Shown in pieces: positions 10,595 through 20,031 of a stretch of DNA of 64,000 bases (positions within the stretch are counted from its first letter, which is position 1; each line of letters starts with the position of its first letter). Under the pieces are notes generated by a model. It saw nothing but the letters and a program-made list of their open reading frames with translations. It was not told the origin of the DNA and ran no database searches. The DNA lies in the NCBI RefSeq assembly GCF_028290435.1, contig NZ_JAQGJV010000082.1:1-64000 (forward strand), given 5' to 3'. This DNA is from Devosia sp. (GTDB taxonomy: Bacteria > Pseudomonadota > Alphaproteobacteria > Rhizobiales > Devosiaceae). The position numbers were made by a program, and so were the translations under genes.

Positions 10595-10696
10595 CGCAGG
10601 GCGGCTACACCCCCTAGCAGCCTCGCAATTTGCGAATTTGCGGGTTAAATCGGCAAAATATGCCGCCTCAGGGTCGGCGCGTCTCGGAGATACACA

Positions 10697-11359
10697 GTGA
10701 ATTTCATCACTAGCCTTTTTGGTGGCGAGGGCAGCTCCCTCTTCACCGCCCTGTTCGCGCTCGGCGTTGTCATCGTCTTGATCGTGCTGGCCGTTTGGCT
10801 ACTCAAGGTAGTGTTCAACGCCTCGGGCAATATCGCGCGCGGCCGCAATCGGCGCCTGTCGGTGGTCGATAGCCTGGCGCTCGATCCCAAGCGGCAATTG
10901 CTGATTATCCGCCGCGACAATGTGGAGCACCTGATTTTGACCGGTGGCCCGGCGGATGTCGTGATCGAGGCGGGAATTGCCATCGAGGAAGCAGCAGTCC
11001 AGCCTAGCCGGCGCCCGCTGCCAGTCGCGCCGCGCCGCCCGGTGCCGATTCGTCCCGCTGCGCCTGCCGTTGTCGGCACTGTCCCCGTCACCGCGCCGAC
11101 TGTCGATTCCGAGCCTTCGGCCGCTCCTGCCCGCGCCATCGAAAAGCTGCGCAATCCCAAGCTTCGCTCGCTGCGTCATACCGGGCTGATGCGCCCCGTC
11201 CCGCCGGTTGAACCGGCTGTTAACCTCTCCGAGAATTCAGATCAGCTCGATCACGACTCAGCTAAAGAGGTTGAGGGCTACTCCAGCACTGGAATCACAG
11301 AGTTTGACGAACAGGACGGCGATATCCGGCGAGATGAACGAAAAGCCGACGGCGTCTAG
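10697..11359 (+). CDS. fliO: Flagellar biosynthesis protein FliO-like (GTG start)
   Basis: N-terminal TM segment, then VDSLALDPKRQLLIIRRDNVEHLILTGGPADVVIE; immediately upstream of fliP. Confidence 0.85.
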   Translation: MNFITSLFGGEGSSLFTALFALGVVIVLIVLAVWLLKVVFNASGNIARGRNRRLSVVDSLALDPKRQLLIIRRDNVEHLILTGGPADVVIEAGIAIEEAAVQPSRRPLPVAPRRPVPIRPAAPAVVGTVPVTAPTVDSEPSAAPARAIEKLRNPKLRSLRHTGLMRPVPPVEPAVNLSENSDQLDHDSAKEVEGYSSTGITEFDEQDGDIRRDERKADGV

Positions 11360-12119
11360 GCGCCGCCGCTACCTGCCATGGTTGGGGCTGGCCGCCGCAT
11401 TGGCGCTGACCTTCGCCCCCAGCCTGGCCTTTGGCCAGGAACTGTCCATCGATTTCGGCAACGAGACGACGCTGACGCAGCGGGCCATCCAGCTTATCGG
11501 GCTGATCACCCTGCTGTCGCTGGCGCCGTCGATCCTGATCATGGTCACCAGCTTCACTCGCATCGTGGTGGTGCTGTCGCTGCTGCGCACCGCCATCGGC
11601 CTGCAGACCGCGCCGCCTAACTCGGTGATGGTGTCGCTGGCCATGTTCCTGACGCTGTTCGTCATGGCGCCCACCCTGCAGCAGACCTATGACCAGGCCA
11701 TCGCGCCCCTCATGGCCGGCCAGATCGAGGCCACCGAGGCGTTTGAGTTGGGCAGCAAGCCGATCCACGAATTCATGCGCGCCAATGTGCGTGAGAAGGA
11801 CCTGCAGCTCTTCTACGAGCTCACCGATGCGCAGCCCCCGACCGATCCCGCAGCCATTCCGCTGCAACTGCTGATCCCGGCCTTCATGATCTCGGAACTG
11901 CGCCGCGCCTTCGAAATCGGCTTCCTGCTGTTCCTGCCCTTTGTGGTCATCGACATGGTGGTGGCATCGGTGCTGATGTCGATGGGCATGATGATGCTGC
12001 CGCCCATCGTGATCTCGCTACCGTTCAAGCTGATTTTCTTCGTGCTCGTCGACGGCTGGTATCTGGTGGCCGGCTCGCTCGTCCGCAGCTTCGTCACCGG
12101 CACTACCGGGGCCGGTTAA
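11334..12119 (+). CDS. fliP: Flagellar export protein FliP
   Basis: TQRAIQLIGLITLLSLAPSILIMVTSFTRIVVVLSLLRTAIGLQTAPPN; start trimmed from 11208; overlaps the fliO 3' end. Confidence 0.97.
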   Translation: MNEKPTASRRRRYLPWLGLAAALALTFAPSLAFGQELSIDFGNETTLTQRAIQLIGLITLLSLAPSILIMVTSFTRIVVVLSLLRTAIGLQTAPPNSVMVSLAMFLTLFVMAPTLQQTYDQAIAPLMAGQIEATEAFELGSKPIHEFMRANVREKDLQLFYELTDAQPPTDPAAIPLQLLIPAFMISELRRAFEIGFLLFLPFVVIDMVVASVLMSMGMMMLPPIVISLPFKLIFFVLVDGWYLVAGSLVRSFVTGTTGAG

Positions 12120-12212
12120 GAGCCTCGGGAGACCCGCTAGACGGGTTTCCTCGAAACGCTCTACGCGGGCACGCGGCCTCCCCACCACCGCATCACCGGG
12201 CTCTTGGTGCCT

Positions 12213-12250
12213 CCAAGAGAGCTGGATTGCCGGGACAAGCCCGGCAATGA
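12213..12250. repeat. Short palindromic intergenic repeat (REP-like)
   Basis: ATTGCCGGGACAAGCCCGGCAATGACA between convergent fliP and the TPR gene. Confidence 0.5.
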
Positions 12251-12299
12251 CAGTCCAAGTGAGCCCTGTTGGCGCCCACCGCCCCGTTCACCCAGCGCG

Positions 12300-15200
12300 C
12301 TATTGCGCGCTAGCCAGCGCCGGCTGGCCATTGGTGGCGAATGGCGGCGCCAGAGCCCCGGTGCTGCCATAGGTCTGGCGATAGGAGTCAAGGAAGGCGT
12401 TGAGCCCGTCGAGCCCCGACACGTCGCGGGCGACCTTCTTGAACTCCAGGCTGTTCGTGGTGATCTGGCCGGTGACATAGTCGAACATCGGCCATTCCGG
12501 CGTCGTCACCATGCGATCGGAGAATTTGGAGCGCAGCCGCGCCGAGCCGAAATCGTCGCCGCTCAGCACATAGCCGACCGCCGCCTTGATCACGTTCATG
12601 CGCGTCGATGGCCCCAGCGGTTGCGCCGGATCTTGCCCCAGCACCATAGCCTCGATCATCTCGCTGGCCTGCGAATACCGCCCCGCCTTCCAGTGCGCAT
12701 CGATGCGCAGCAGGTCGGCGTCCTGCCCATCCATGTCTTTCAGGACATCCAGCGCCAGTTGATCGCGCCCGCCATCGATCAGCGCCCGCGCCTCCAGCAC
12801 GCGCCGCTGCCGTGCCAATGATGGCGGAATGCTGGGCAGCCGGCTGCCGTTGAGCACGCGCAAGGCGTCCTGAGGTTTGCGGTCGGCCAGATAGATTACC
12901 GCGAGGTCCGCTGCGATCTGCGTGCGCGCCACGCCGTGCAGACGGTTCTCCAACTGATAGTTCAGCAACTGCGCCGCCTGTGCCAGCAAGTCCACCTTCA
13001 CGAGCCGCCGCGCCAGGTTGCGGATCATCTCGTCGCCCCTGGCGCCAGCCGGCGTCAATTGGCGGAAATCGTAATACAGCCCCAGCGCATCGACCGGCCC
13101 CAGCGAGTCCGCCAGGCCATCGAGATAGAGGTCGCTGAAAATCTTCTGCGCATCGTCGCGCAGTTCGTTGACCGGCGTGCTTTCCGGATAATTGGCCACT
13201 GCCTGCTTGACGGTCTCGAAACCTTCCCGGTAGTCCCCCTCGCGGAAATAGAACCCGGCCAGCATGCGCTGCATGTCCGACTCCAGAGGATTGCCCCGCC
13301 AGAGCAGCGCCTCGGCCGCCAGGGTGTCGGTGGCCTTCTTCAGGTCGAGATTGCCCTGCTTGTCGAGCAGGCCAAGCGTGCGATAGATCGCCTCCGCCCG
13401 TGTGGGCCGGAAGTCGGCAGTGATGACCTGGCCATAGGTGTCGATGGCCTCCGCCGCCCGCCCCGCAGCCTCGTCGATACGACCGGACAGCAGGTGATAG
13501 AGGCTGACTTCCTCAAGGTCGAGGCTACCGAAATCAATCTCGTTCAGCATCCGCTCGGCCATGGGTGTGTCGTCGCTCTCGACGGCGGAACGCACGGCGG
13601 CGAAGTAGAACCGCTTGCGCGCCCACAACGGATAGCTGCCCACAATCCCCTGGGCCTCCAGCGCATCGCTGCGCGCGCCCTTGAATTCGTAATTGTCAGT
13701 CCGGGCGATCGTACGCCAGAGCAGGGCGTCGACTTCCTCGGCCAGCGAGTCCGAATTGAGAATTGCCAGCGCATCCTTGGGCCGCACGGCCATGGTATCG
13801 GCAATCGCCAGCGACATGCGGACCTTGCGCGTCAGGTTCTTGTCCTTGAGCTCGTTCTCAAGCACATGCAGCACCCCGATCGCCTCATGGGCGAACTGGT
13901 TGGCCAGGTAATAATCGGCCAGGTTCAGGCGGGCGATATCGCGCTCGCGGCCATCGGTCTGCGAAGCGGTCGCCGTCAGGTCTTCGCGCGTCTTCACAAA
14001 CGCCGCTGGATCACGCTCTTCCAGGCGCGTCAGGTCGATGAAGCTCGACCGCGTCGATTCCGCCGCGCCATTGCCCAGCTCGCGCGGATGATCGAGCGCC
14101 GAAACGGTCAGTCCGTCCTGGGTCGAGATCACCGCTATGTCGTTCTCGACGGCCACTTTGACATCGAGATTGGCCGGCTTCACCACTAGGCCATGCACAC
14201 TGCGCAGGGCGGAAAAATCGACATAATCCAGCGTCCGCGTCAGCCCGCGCGCCGGTGGATAGGCAGTCACCACCTCCAGCACGTCACCCACCGATGGGTC
14301 GCGGAATTCGTGCACCCGCGCTGGCCGCGCCAGGTCGGCCGTCATTTCGAACAGCCCCTCCAGATCGCGGCGACGCGTCAGCGTCACCGGCTCAGTCGGG
14401 GTCAGCATAATATCGCCCAGCGACAACACCCACGCCATGCCTTCCGAACCCAGCGTCGCCAGGCGGTCCTGCGACAGGTCGATCCGCACCACCTGGGTGT
14501 CGCCCGATGAGATCACCGAGAAGTTGCTGGCCAGCGCGTTGAGCGCCTCGTTATCGGCCGGGGGCGTGATGCCGGCGACGGTGTCGAACAGCATCCACAC
14601 CGTATCGCCGCGCCGGAACACCGCAGCGGGGGTATCCTGCTCGAACGGAAACACCACCCGGACGGTCGAACCCAGCACGCTGACAAACGGCGTTACCGTA
14701 TGGGCCGCCTGCGGATAGAGCGCATTGATTGGATTGGGGGCGTCGGGATGCGCACTGGCCCCCTGTGCTGCCGCATCGGCGGCTGCAGCGTCCTTGGCGA
14801 GGTCCGGCGCCGTCAGCTCCGGCAGCTTGGCGCCCGCCAGATCGACGTCGATCACATATTGACGCGGCGAGGTCTCATAGAAGCGCGGCGTCACGCCCTT
14901 GGCGAACGCCATGGTCACGGTTGCGCCGTCGGGAGTATTGGCGCTGTTGACCGACAGGATTTCGGCCGGCAGGTCGGTTGCCAGCGCCAGCATGTTCACA
15001 TCCACCGGCCATTCGAAGGTCACTTCGCCGGTCTGATCGTTCTGCTCGAATTTTGCCGTGGTATCGACGCTCCAGTCGAACTGCACGCGCATGAATGTCG
15101 GATTGCGGCCGATCCGCACCGTCGCTGCCGGCTTCAGCTCAAGGGCGCCGGCCGCCTTGCGCTCCTGCTCCGCCTTGATGGCGGCAAGGCGCGCGCGCTC

Positions 15201-15719
15201 CGCCAGCTCGTCGATGACATCCTGCGGCAATGCTGGCGGCATGCCCTGCCAGCTCAGCGGCAGCAGATCGACGAACAGCTTCTCGCCGGCATCGATCTTA
15301 TTGAAATTGAAACCCGACTTCAGCGCCAGCCGCAGGCCCTTGCCATCGGGATCGACCCGGGCAATCGATACATAATTCGGCAGGATCGTGCCAACGTCGG
15401 GAAGCTGGATATTGACCGGCTGCTCAAACTGGATGGACAGTACCCCATTGTCCGCCTTGATCGTATAGGCGGGCAGACTGTCGCGGTCGGGAAAGCTGAG
15501 AATGAGCCGCGCATAGCCGCCGGCTTCCTCGGTAACGAAAAGCTGGCCCTGGTCGAGCGCATAGGCCGGCGCCATCGCCCCCCCAAGCACCGCCAGCACG
15601 ATGGATAGCAGCAGGCCGCGCACGGCCTTCTGCCAGTTTAGTTTGAACGCAGTCTCCACCGGCTGCCCTGCCCGACGCAATTTGCGTTTCGGGCGAAGTC
15701 CAAGACTTCGGATTCCCAA
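12300..15719 (-). CDS. Large TPR-containing exported protein in flagellar cluster, function unknown
   Basis: 1139 aa; N-terminal hydrophobic export/anchor signal GLLLSIVLAVLGGAMAPAYA; long helical TPR-like C-terminal half; between fliP and the MotE-like gene. Confidence 0.8.
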   Translation of the reverse strand: MGIRSLGLRPKRKLRRAGQPVETAFKLNWQKAVRGLLLSIVLAVLGGAMAPAYALDQGQLFVTEEAGGYARLILSFPDRDSLPAYTIKADNGVLSIQFEQPVNIQLPDVGTILPNYVSIARVDPDGKGLRLALKSGFNFNKIDAGEKLFVDLLPLSWQGMPPALPQDVIDELAERARLAAIKAEQERKAAGALELKPAATVRIGRNPTFMRVQFDWSVDTTAKFEQNDQTGEVTFEWPVDVNMLALATDLPAEILSVNSANTPDGATVTMAFAKGVTPRFYETSPRQYVIDVDLAGAKLPELTAPDLAKDAAAADAAAQGASAHPDAPNPINALYPQAAHTVTPFVSVLGSTVRVVFPFEQDTPAAVFRRGDTVWMLFDTVAGITPPADNEALNALASNFSVISSGDTQVVRIDLSQDRLATLGSEGMAWVLSLGDIMLTPTEPVTLTRRRDLEGLFEMTADLARPARVHEFRDPSVGDVLEVVTAYPPARGLTRTLDYVDFSALRSVHGLVVKPANLDVKVAVENDIAVISTQDGLTVSALDHPRELGNGAAESTRSSFIDLTRLEERDPAAFVKTREDLTATASQTDGRERDIARLNLADYYLANQFAHEAIGVLHVLENELKDKNLTRKVRMSLAIADTMAVRPKDALAILNSDSLAEEVDALLWRTIARTDNYEFKGARSDALEAQGIVGSYPLWARKRFYFAAVRSAVESDDTPMAERMLNEIDFGSLDLEEVSLYHLLSGRIDEAAGRAAEAIDTYGQVITADFRPTRAEAIYRTLGLLDKQGNLDLKKATDTLAAEALLWRGNPLESDMQRMLAGFYFREGDYREGFETVKQAVANYPESTPVNELRDDAQKIFSDLYLDGLADSLGPVDALGLYYDFRQLTPAGARGDEMIRNLARRLVKVDLLAQAAQLLNYQLENRLHGVARTQIAADLAVIYLADRKPQDALRVLNGSRLPSIPPSLARQRRVLEARALIDGGRDQLALDVLKDMDGQDADLLRIDAHWKAGRYSQASEMIEAMVLGQDPAQPLGPSTRMNVIKAAVGYVLSGDDFGSARLRSKFSDRMVTTPEWPMFDYVTGQITTNSLEFKKVARDVSGLDGLNAFLDSYRQTYGSTGALAPPFATNGQPALASAQ

Positions 15720-15812
15720 AAACGCGGGTTACAACTCTACTGGAGCTGACCATAGCGCGCCGGACTTAACGTCGCCTTACGCAGACCGAGAAGGCATTGC
15801 TACTCTTCGATA

Positions 15813-16925
15813 TTATTGGCCGACGATTTGCGGCAGGGCGGCCAGCGCGTCGGGCGTCATCTGCTCGGGTGGCTGGTCGGACAGAGCCGCCATCCGCACC
15901 GTCAATTCCTGCGCTCGCGCAGGGTCCATCGCTGCCATGATCGGCGACATCTTGCGGGGATTCATCAGCTTGGCGACCTTTAGCAGCACTTCGATGTCGA
16001 GCGTGTTGAAGATCGTCGCCGCGTCCTTGGGCTTCATGTTCTGATACAGCGTCACGATGCCCGCGAACTGTCCGGCTTCCATCTGCGTGCGCTGGTCCAC
16101 GAGTGCTGAAATCTGGTCTTCAAGCGCCTGCAAGGTTGCCTGGCGTTCCGCGACCTTCTTTTCGGCCGCATCGACCAGCGACGAGCGCAGCACCAGTTCC
16201 TGCTCGTAATTCTGCAGTTCGGCACGACGCTTGCCCAGGCTTTCCAGCACAGCGGCTTCGCTCAGGGTCTGGCCATCCTCGCCAACCAGCGGGATCGGCT
16301 GTCCATCGGCGCCCAGCCGCGTCGGCAAGGCATCGGTCAGCGGCACGCAACCGGCACTAACCGTCGGCGCGGCAGGAGCTCCATGATCGCCAGCCGCAGG
16401 CGCAGCCGCCGTAGGGTCCAGTGCCGCCGGACTGGTCGCCCCTTCGCCCAGGACAGGGGTGGCGGCACCGCTTGGCGGGCAAACCACGTCGAGGCCGGCG
16501 GGAAGACCACCCTCCGCGCCGTGTTCGCTCGGTGCGCCATGCTCGCCTTCACCCGCGGGCGCGGCGTCGTGTCCCGTCTCGGCTTGCGCAACCTCGGTGG
16601 GCGCTGGCGCACCGTGATCGCCCGTCGCTGCGGCTGGCGCAGCGCCGTGTTCGCCTGCCGCCACCGCAGGCTGCCCCAGCGTCGGGGCGCCATCGGACAG
16701 CGTCGGGCTGCTATCGGCCATGGTGGGCTCGACCGGCAGCGTCATCGTGCCATCCGCGCCAACTTGGGCAGCCGCAGGGGCACCGTGGCCCCCACCCTCT
16801 TCCGCCTGCACCGTCGTTACGCCGCCGAGCACGTAGCTGCCGGTAATCACAAGGCCCATGGTCTTGAGAACCAGCAGCGCGCTGACGGCCAGAATAACGA
16901 CAGGCAGCAGACGGATCGATTTCAC
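15813..16925 (-). CDS. MotE-like periplasmic flagellar protein with His/Ala/Pro-rich linker
   Basis: N-terminal TM, repeated GDHGAPA/GEHGAP tracts, coiled coil, C-terminal MgtE-N-like domain AGIVTLYQNMKPKDAATIFNTLDIEVLLKVAKLMNPRKMSPIMAAMDPARAQELT. Confidence 0.8.
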   Translation of the reverse strand: MKSIRLLPVVILAVSALLVLKTMGLVITGSYVLGGVTTVQAEEGGGHGAPAAAQVGADGTMTLPVEPTMADSSPTLSDGAPTLGQPAVAAGEHGAAPAAATGDHGAPAPTEVAQAETGHDAAPAGEGEHGAPSEHGAEGGLPAGLDVVCPPSGAATPVLGEGATSPAALDPTAAAPAAGDHGAPAAPTVSAGCVPLTDALPTRLGADGQPIPLVGEDGQTLSEAAVLESLGKRRAELQNYEQELVLRSSLVDAAEKKVAERQATLQALEDQISALVDQRTQMEAGQFAGIVTLYQNMKPKDAATIFNTLDIEVLLKVAKLMNPRKMSPIMAAMDPARAQELTVRMAALSDQPPEQMTPDALAALPQIVGQ

Positions 16926-17359
16926 GCCGCGTTCTCCCGGGCCCGAGCGCGCGCATTCAACTGCTGCAGCGCCGATTGCACCTTGTTGGTCTCTTCGAGC
17001 GCCGGCTCGACGGCAACCGGATGGCTGCGCGCGATGCTGGTGATCTTGGCGATGCGTTCCATCAGCATCGAGCCGGCGCTGACGTGGTTGGCCAGTTCGA
17101 TCCCGAAGCGCTCGGCCTCTTCCAGCCGCGCCGTCAGCGCCAGGTCGGCGTCCATGGCGGTGGTCTTGAGTTCCTTGATCGCCTGGTTGGCGAGATTAGT
17201 GGCGCCCACCAGGTCCGCCACCATCTGCTGCAACACCGAGCGGTCGGCATGCAGCCGCTTGAGGCGGCTGTTGAGCACGACGCAATATCCAATCGTCAGC
17301 GCCATCAGCACGGCGACTGCCGATTCCACGAAAAACCCCAAAGGCAAACCGAACATCAT
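16922..17359 (-). CDS. DUF6468-type flagellar-cluster protein
   Basis: MMFGLPLGFFVESAVAVLMALTIGYCVVLNSRLKRLHADRSVLQQMVADL; start trimmed; overlaps fliM 3' end by 4 nt. Confidence 0.75.
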   Translation of the reverse strand: MMFGLPLGFFVESAVAVLMALTIGYCVVLNSRLKRLHADRSVLQQMVADLVGATNLANQAIKELKTTAMDADLALTARLEEAERFGIELANHVSAGSMLMERIAKITSIARSHPVAVEPALEETNKVQSALQQLNARARARENAA

Positions 17360-18519
17360 CGTCCTTCCATTTTCTCGTCGATCGCCTCGAATGCCGCCAT
17401 GGTGACCTTGGGCGAATTGAGCGGACGAATCGCCCGCACCGAAACATGATTGCCAATATGGCCCATAATGGCCTCTGTGAGATCGACATCGCCACAACGC
17501 AGGCGCACCGGATCGTTGGGCGAACGTTCGAACATGATGGTATCGCCGGGCTTGAGGCTCAGCACGCGCGATAGCGACAGGTCCTGCTCATGCAGCACCG
17601 CTTCAACCTCGACATCGGCCGCGTAAATCTCGGTGGCCAGATGGCCTTCCCAAGTCGCGTCGCGGCCGAATTTTTCGCCCATGAACATCTGCAACAGCTG
17701 TTCGCGGATCGGCTCGATGGTGGCGTAGGGCAAGAGGATTTCGACCTTACCGCCGCGATCGTCCATTTCGATGCGCAGCTCGATCAGGATCGCCGCATTG
17801 GCCGGGCGCGTGATCGCCGCAAATCGCGGATTCGTCTCGATGCGCTCCAGCTTGAAATGCACCTGCGTTACCGGCTCGAAGGCGCGGTGGGTGTCTTCAA
17901 GAATGATGTCGATCATCTTGCGCGCCAGCGCCATCTCGATGGTCGTATAGGGCCGCCCCTCGACGCGCACATTGCCGCCGGTGCGCCGTCCGCCCAGCAA
18001 CACGTCGATCATCGAATAGATCAGGTTGGAGTCGACCGTCAGCAGCCCGTAATTCTCCCATTCCTCGGCCTTGATCACCGACAGGATGGCGGGCAGCGGG
18101 ATGGAATTGAGATAGTCGCCAAACCGCACCGACGAGATCGAGTCCATCGTCACTTCGACGTTGTCCGACGTAAAATTGCGCAGCGACACTGTCGCCAGCC
18201 GCACCAGCCGGTCGAACACGATTTCCAGCATCGGCAAGCGTTCGTAGCTCACCAGCGCCGAATTGATCAGCGCCTGTACGCCGGTCAGTTCCACATTGCT
18301 GGCGGCGCTCGAGTCAAAGCCCAGCAGGTTGTCGATTTCGTCCTGGTTGAGCACCCGGTCGACACCATCATTCACCGCGCCGGCCTGCGCGTCGATCATC
18401 GCCGCCCATTCGGCGGCCGCATCGGCGGCGCTGGTCTCGCCTGCGGGCTCGGAGCCGTTCTGGACATCGTCCAGGCCCCAGTCTTCCGCCAGTTTATCCT
18501 GATCGTTGGGACCAGCCAT
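17356..18519 (-). CDS. fliM: Flagellar motor switch protein FliM
   Basis: VLNQDEIDNLLGFD...SALVSYERLPMLEIVFDRLVRLATVSLRNFTSDNVEVTMDSISSVRFGDYLNSI. Confidence 0.96.
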   Translation of the reverse strand: MAGPNDQDKLAEDWGLDDVQNGSEPAGETSAADAAAEWAAMIDAQAGAVNDGVDRVLNQDEIDNLLGFDSSAASNVELTGVQALINSALVSYERLPMLEIVFDRLVRLATVSLRNFTSDNVEVTMDSISSVRFGDYLNSIPLPAILSVIKAEEWENYGLLTVDSNLIYSMIDVLLGGRRTGGNVRVEGRPYTTIEMALARKMIDIILEDTHRAFEPVTQVHFKLERIETNPRFAAITRPANAAILIELRIEMDDRGGKVEILLPYATIEPIREQLLQMFMGEKFGRDATWEGHLATEIYAADVEVEAVLHEQDLSLSRVLSLKPGDTIMFERSPNDPVRLRCGDVDLTEAIMGHIGNHVSVRAIRPLNSPKVTMAAFEAIDEKMEGR

Positions 18520-18998
18520 TATTGCACCAGGATTTCTTTGAACAGGATGCTCTCCACCTTCTCGGGATAGATCGCCACGTTCACGCGCCGCAGCAGTTCT
18601 TCCTTGAGCCGGTAAATGCCGGCCGAGCCTTCGAGATCGCTCTTGCGCAGCTCGCGCAGGTAGACCTGGAAGGCGTCAACGACCTTGGCCATGCTGGGCT
18701 GGATCTTGGTCATCATCTCTTCATTGGCGACTTCCAGCGCCACCGTCAGCTTCATGAAAGCCTCGCCGTCGGTCTCGTTGTTGAGATTGACGGTCATCGT
18801 CGGCAGGTTGAAGATGAAGGTCGGATGCGCGGCCAAAGCCGCGTCCGCGGCGGCGTCCGCAGTCTTGCCCGCGGACAGGAACAGGTAGAGCCCCGCCCCG
18901 GCCAGCAGCACGGCGACGACCGCGGCAGCGATGATGATCAGCTTGCCTTTGCCCTTCTTTGCAGCGGGGCCGCTTTCGACTTCAGCTTCGGCGGCCAT
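18519..18998 (-). CDS. fliL: Flagellar basal body-associated protein FliL
   Basis: KGKLIIIAAAVVAVLLAGAGLYLFL...LPTMTVNLNNETDGEAFMKLTVALEVANEE. Confidence 0.94.
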   Translation of the reverse strand: MAAEAEVESGPAAKKGKGKLIIIAAAVVAVLLAGAGLYLFLSAGKTADAAADAALAAHPTFIFNLPTMTVNLNNETDGEAFMKLTVALEVANEEMMTKIQPSMAKVVDAFQVYLRELRKSDLEGSAGIYRLKEELLRRVNVAIYPEKVESILFKEILVQ

Positions 18999-19065
18999 GC
19001 TAAACCTCGGAGAACAGGGGATTTTCGGACGATTCCGTCCCCGCCATCAGCTAAGCGATCGATGG

Positions 19066-19080
19066 TTAACGAATAGTTAC
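19066..19080. promoter_or_regulatory. CtrA-like site TTAACGAATAGTTAC
   Basis: TTAA-N7-TTAC (one mismatch); reverse strand reads TTAACCAT; between divergent fliL and flgF. Confidence 0.5.
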
Positions 19081-19279
19081 AAATCCCGGCCATGCGGCAA
19101 AAATTGCCGGGCAGCATTTGCCGCCCCGTCACGGCAATTCCTGCCAAAATTCACATCCCCATCGCACCAGATCGTTGAATTCATTCACCTTTCCGACCTG
19201 GCATGGTTTCTGCAAGGTTAACATCGAGCCTGCCAGCTTGGGGAAGCGGGACGGCTCGGGGATATTCGGGGACTGAACG

Positions 19280-20020
19280 ATGATTAAGAATGCGCAACTG
19301 ATTGGACTATCTCGCCAGATAGCCTTGGCGCGCCAGATGGACGTGGTGGCCAACAATATGGCCAACATCAATACCACCGGCTTCAAGGCGGAAGAATCGC
19401 TGTTTGAAGAATATGTGGGTCCCGTGGCCCGCGACCAGGACTTCATGGGCAAGGACCAGCCGCTCTCCTATGTGCAGGACTGGGCCACCATGCACGACCT
19501 GTCCGCCGGCGACATGGTGCAGACCGGCAACCCCCTCGATGTCGCCATCAACGGCGCCGGCTTCTTTGCCGTGCAGACCGCAGGCGGCGATCGCTGGACC
19601 AAGGCCGGCGCCTTCCAGATCAACGCCGGCGGCACGCTGGTCGACCTGAGCGGCAATCCGGTGCTCGGCGACGGCGGCCCGATCCAGTTCGGCCCCGAAG
19701 AAACCGACGTCAATATTTCCGAAGACGGTGCCGTCAGCAGCAGCGCCGGCGCCAAGGGCCGGCTGCGCATCGTCGAATTTGCCAATCCGCAGGCCATCCA
19801 TCATGAGGGCGGCAATCTGTTCTCCGGTGGCGCTCCGATCGCGCCGACCGATAGCCGCGTCATGCAGGGCTTCATCGAAAAATCCAACGTCTCGGGCGTC
19901 TCCAGCATGGCTGAAATGATCAAGGTGCAGCGCGCCTATGAATCCGCCGCCGCCCTGTCGCAACGCCAGGACGATATGCGCCGCAGTGCCATTCAGCGCC
20001 TCGGCGACCCTAACGCTTAA
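19280..20020 (+). CDS. flgF: Flagellar basal-body rod protein FlgF
   Basis: LARQMDVVANNMANINTTGFKAEESLFEEYV...FIEKSNVSGVSSMAEMIKVQRAYESAA. Confidence 0.95.
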   Translation: MIKNAQLIGLSRQIALARQMDVVANNMANINTTGFKAEESLFEEYVGPVARDQDFMGKDQPLSYVQDWATMHDLSAGDMVQTGNPLDVAINGAGFFAVQTAGGDRWTKAGAFQINAGGTLVDLSGNPVLGDGGPIQFGPEETDVNISEDGAVSSSAGAKGRLRIVEFANPQAIHHEGGNLFSGGAPIAPTDSRVMQGFIEKSNVSGVSSMAEMIKVQRAYESAAALSQRQDDMRRSAIQRLGDPNA

Positions 20021-20031
20021 AGGATCATGCC

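Noticed and set aside
12936-14189. 417-aa plus-strand ORF
   Set aside because: Antisense of the TPR protein gene.
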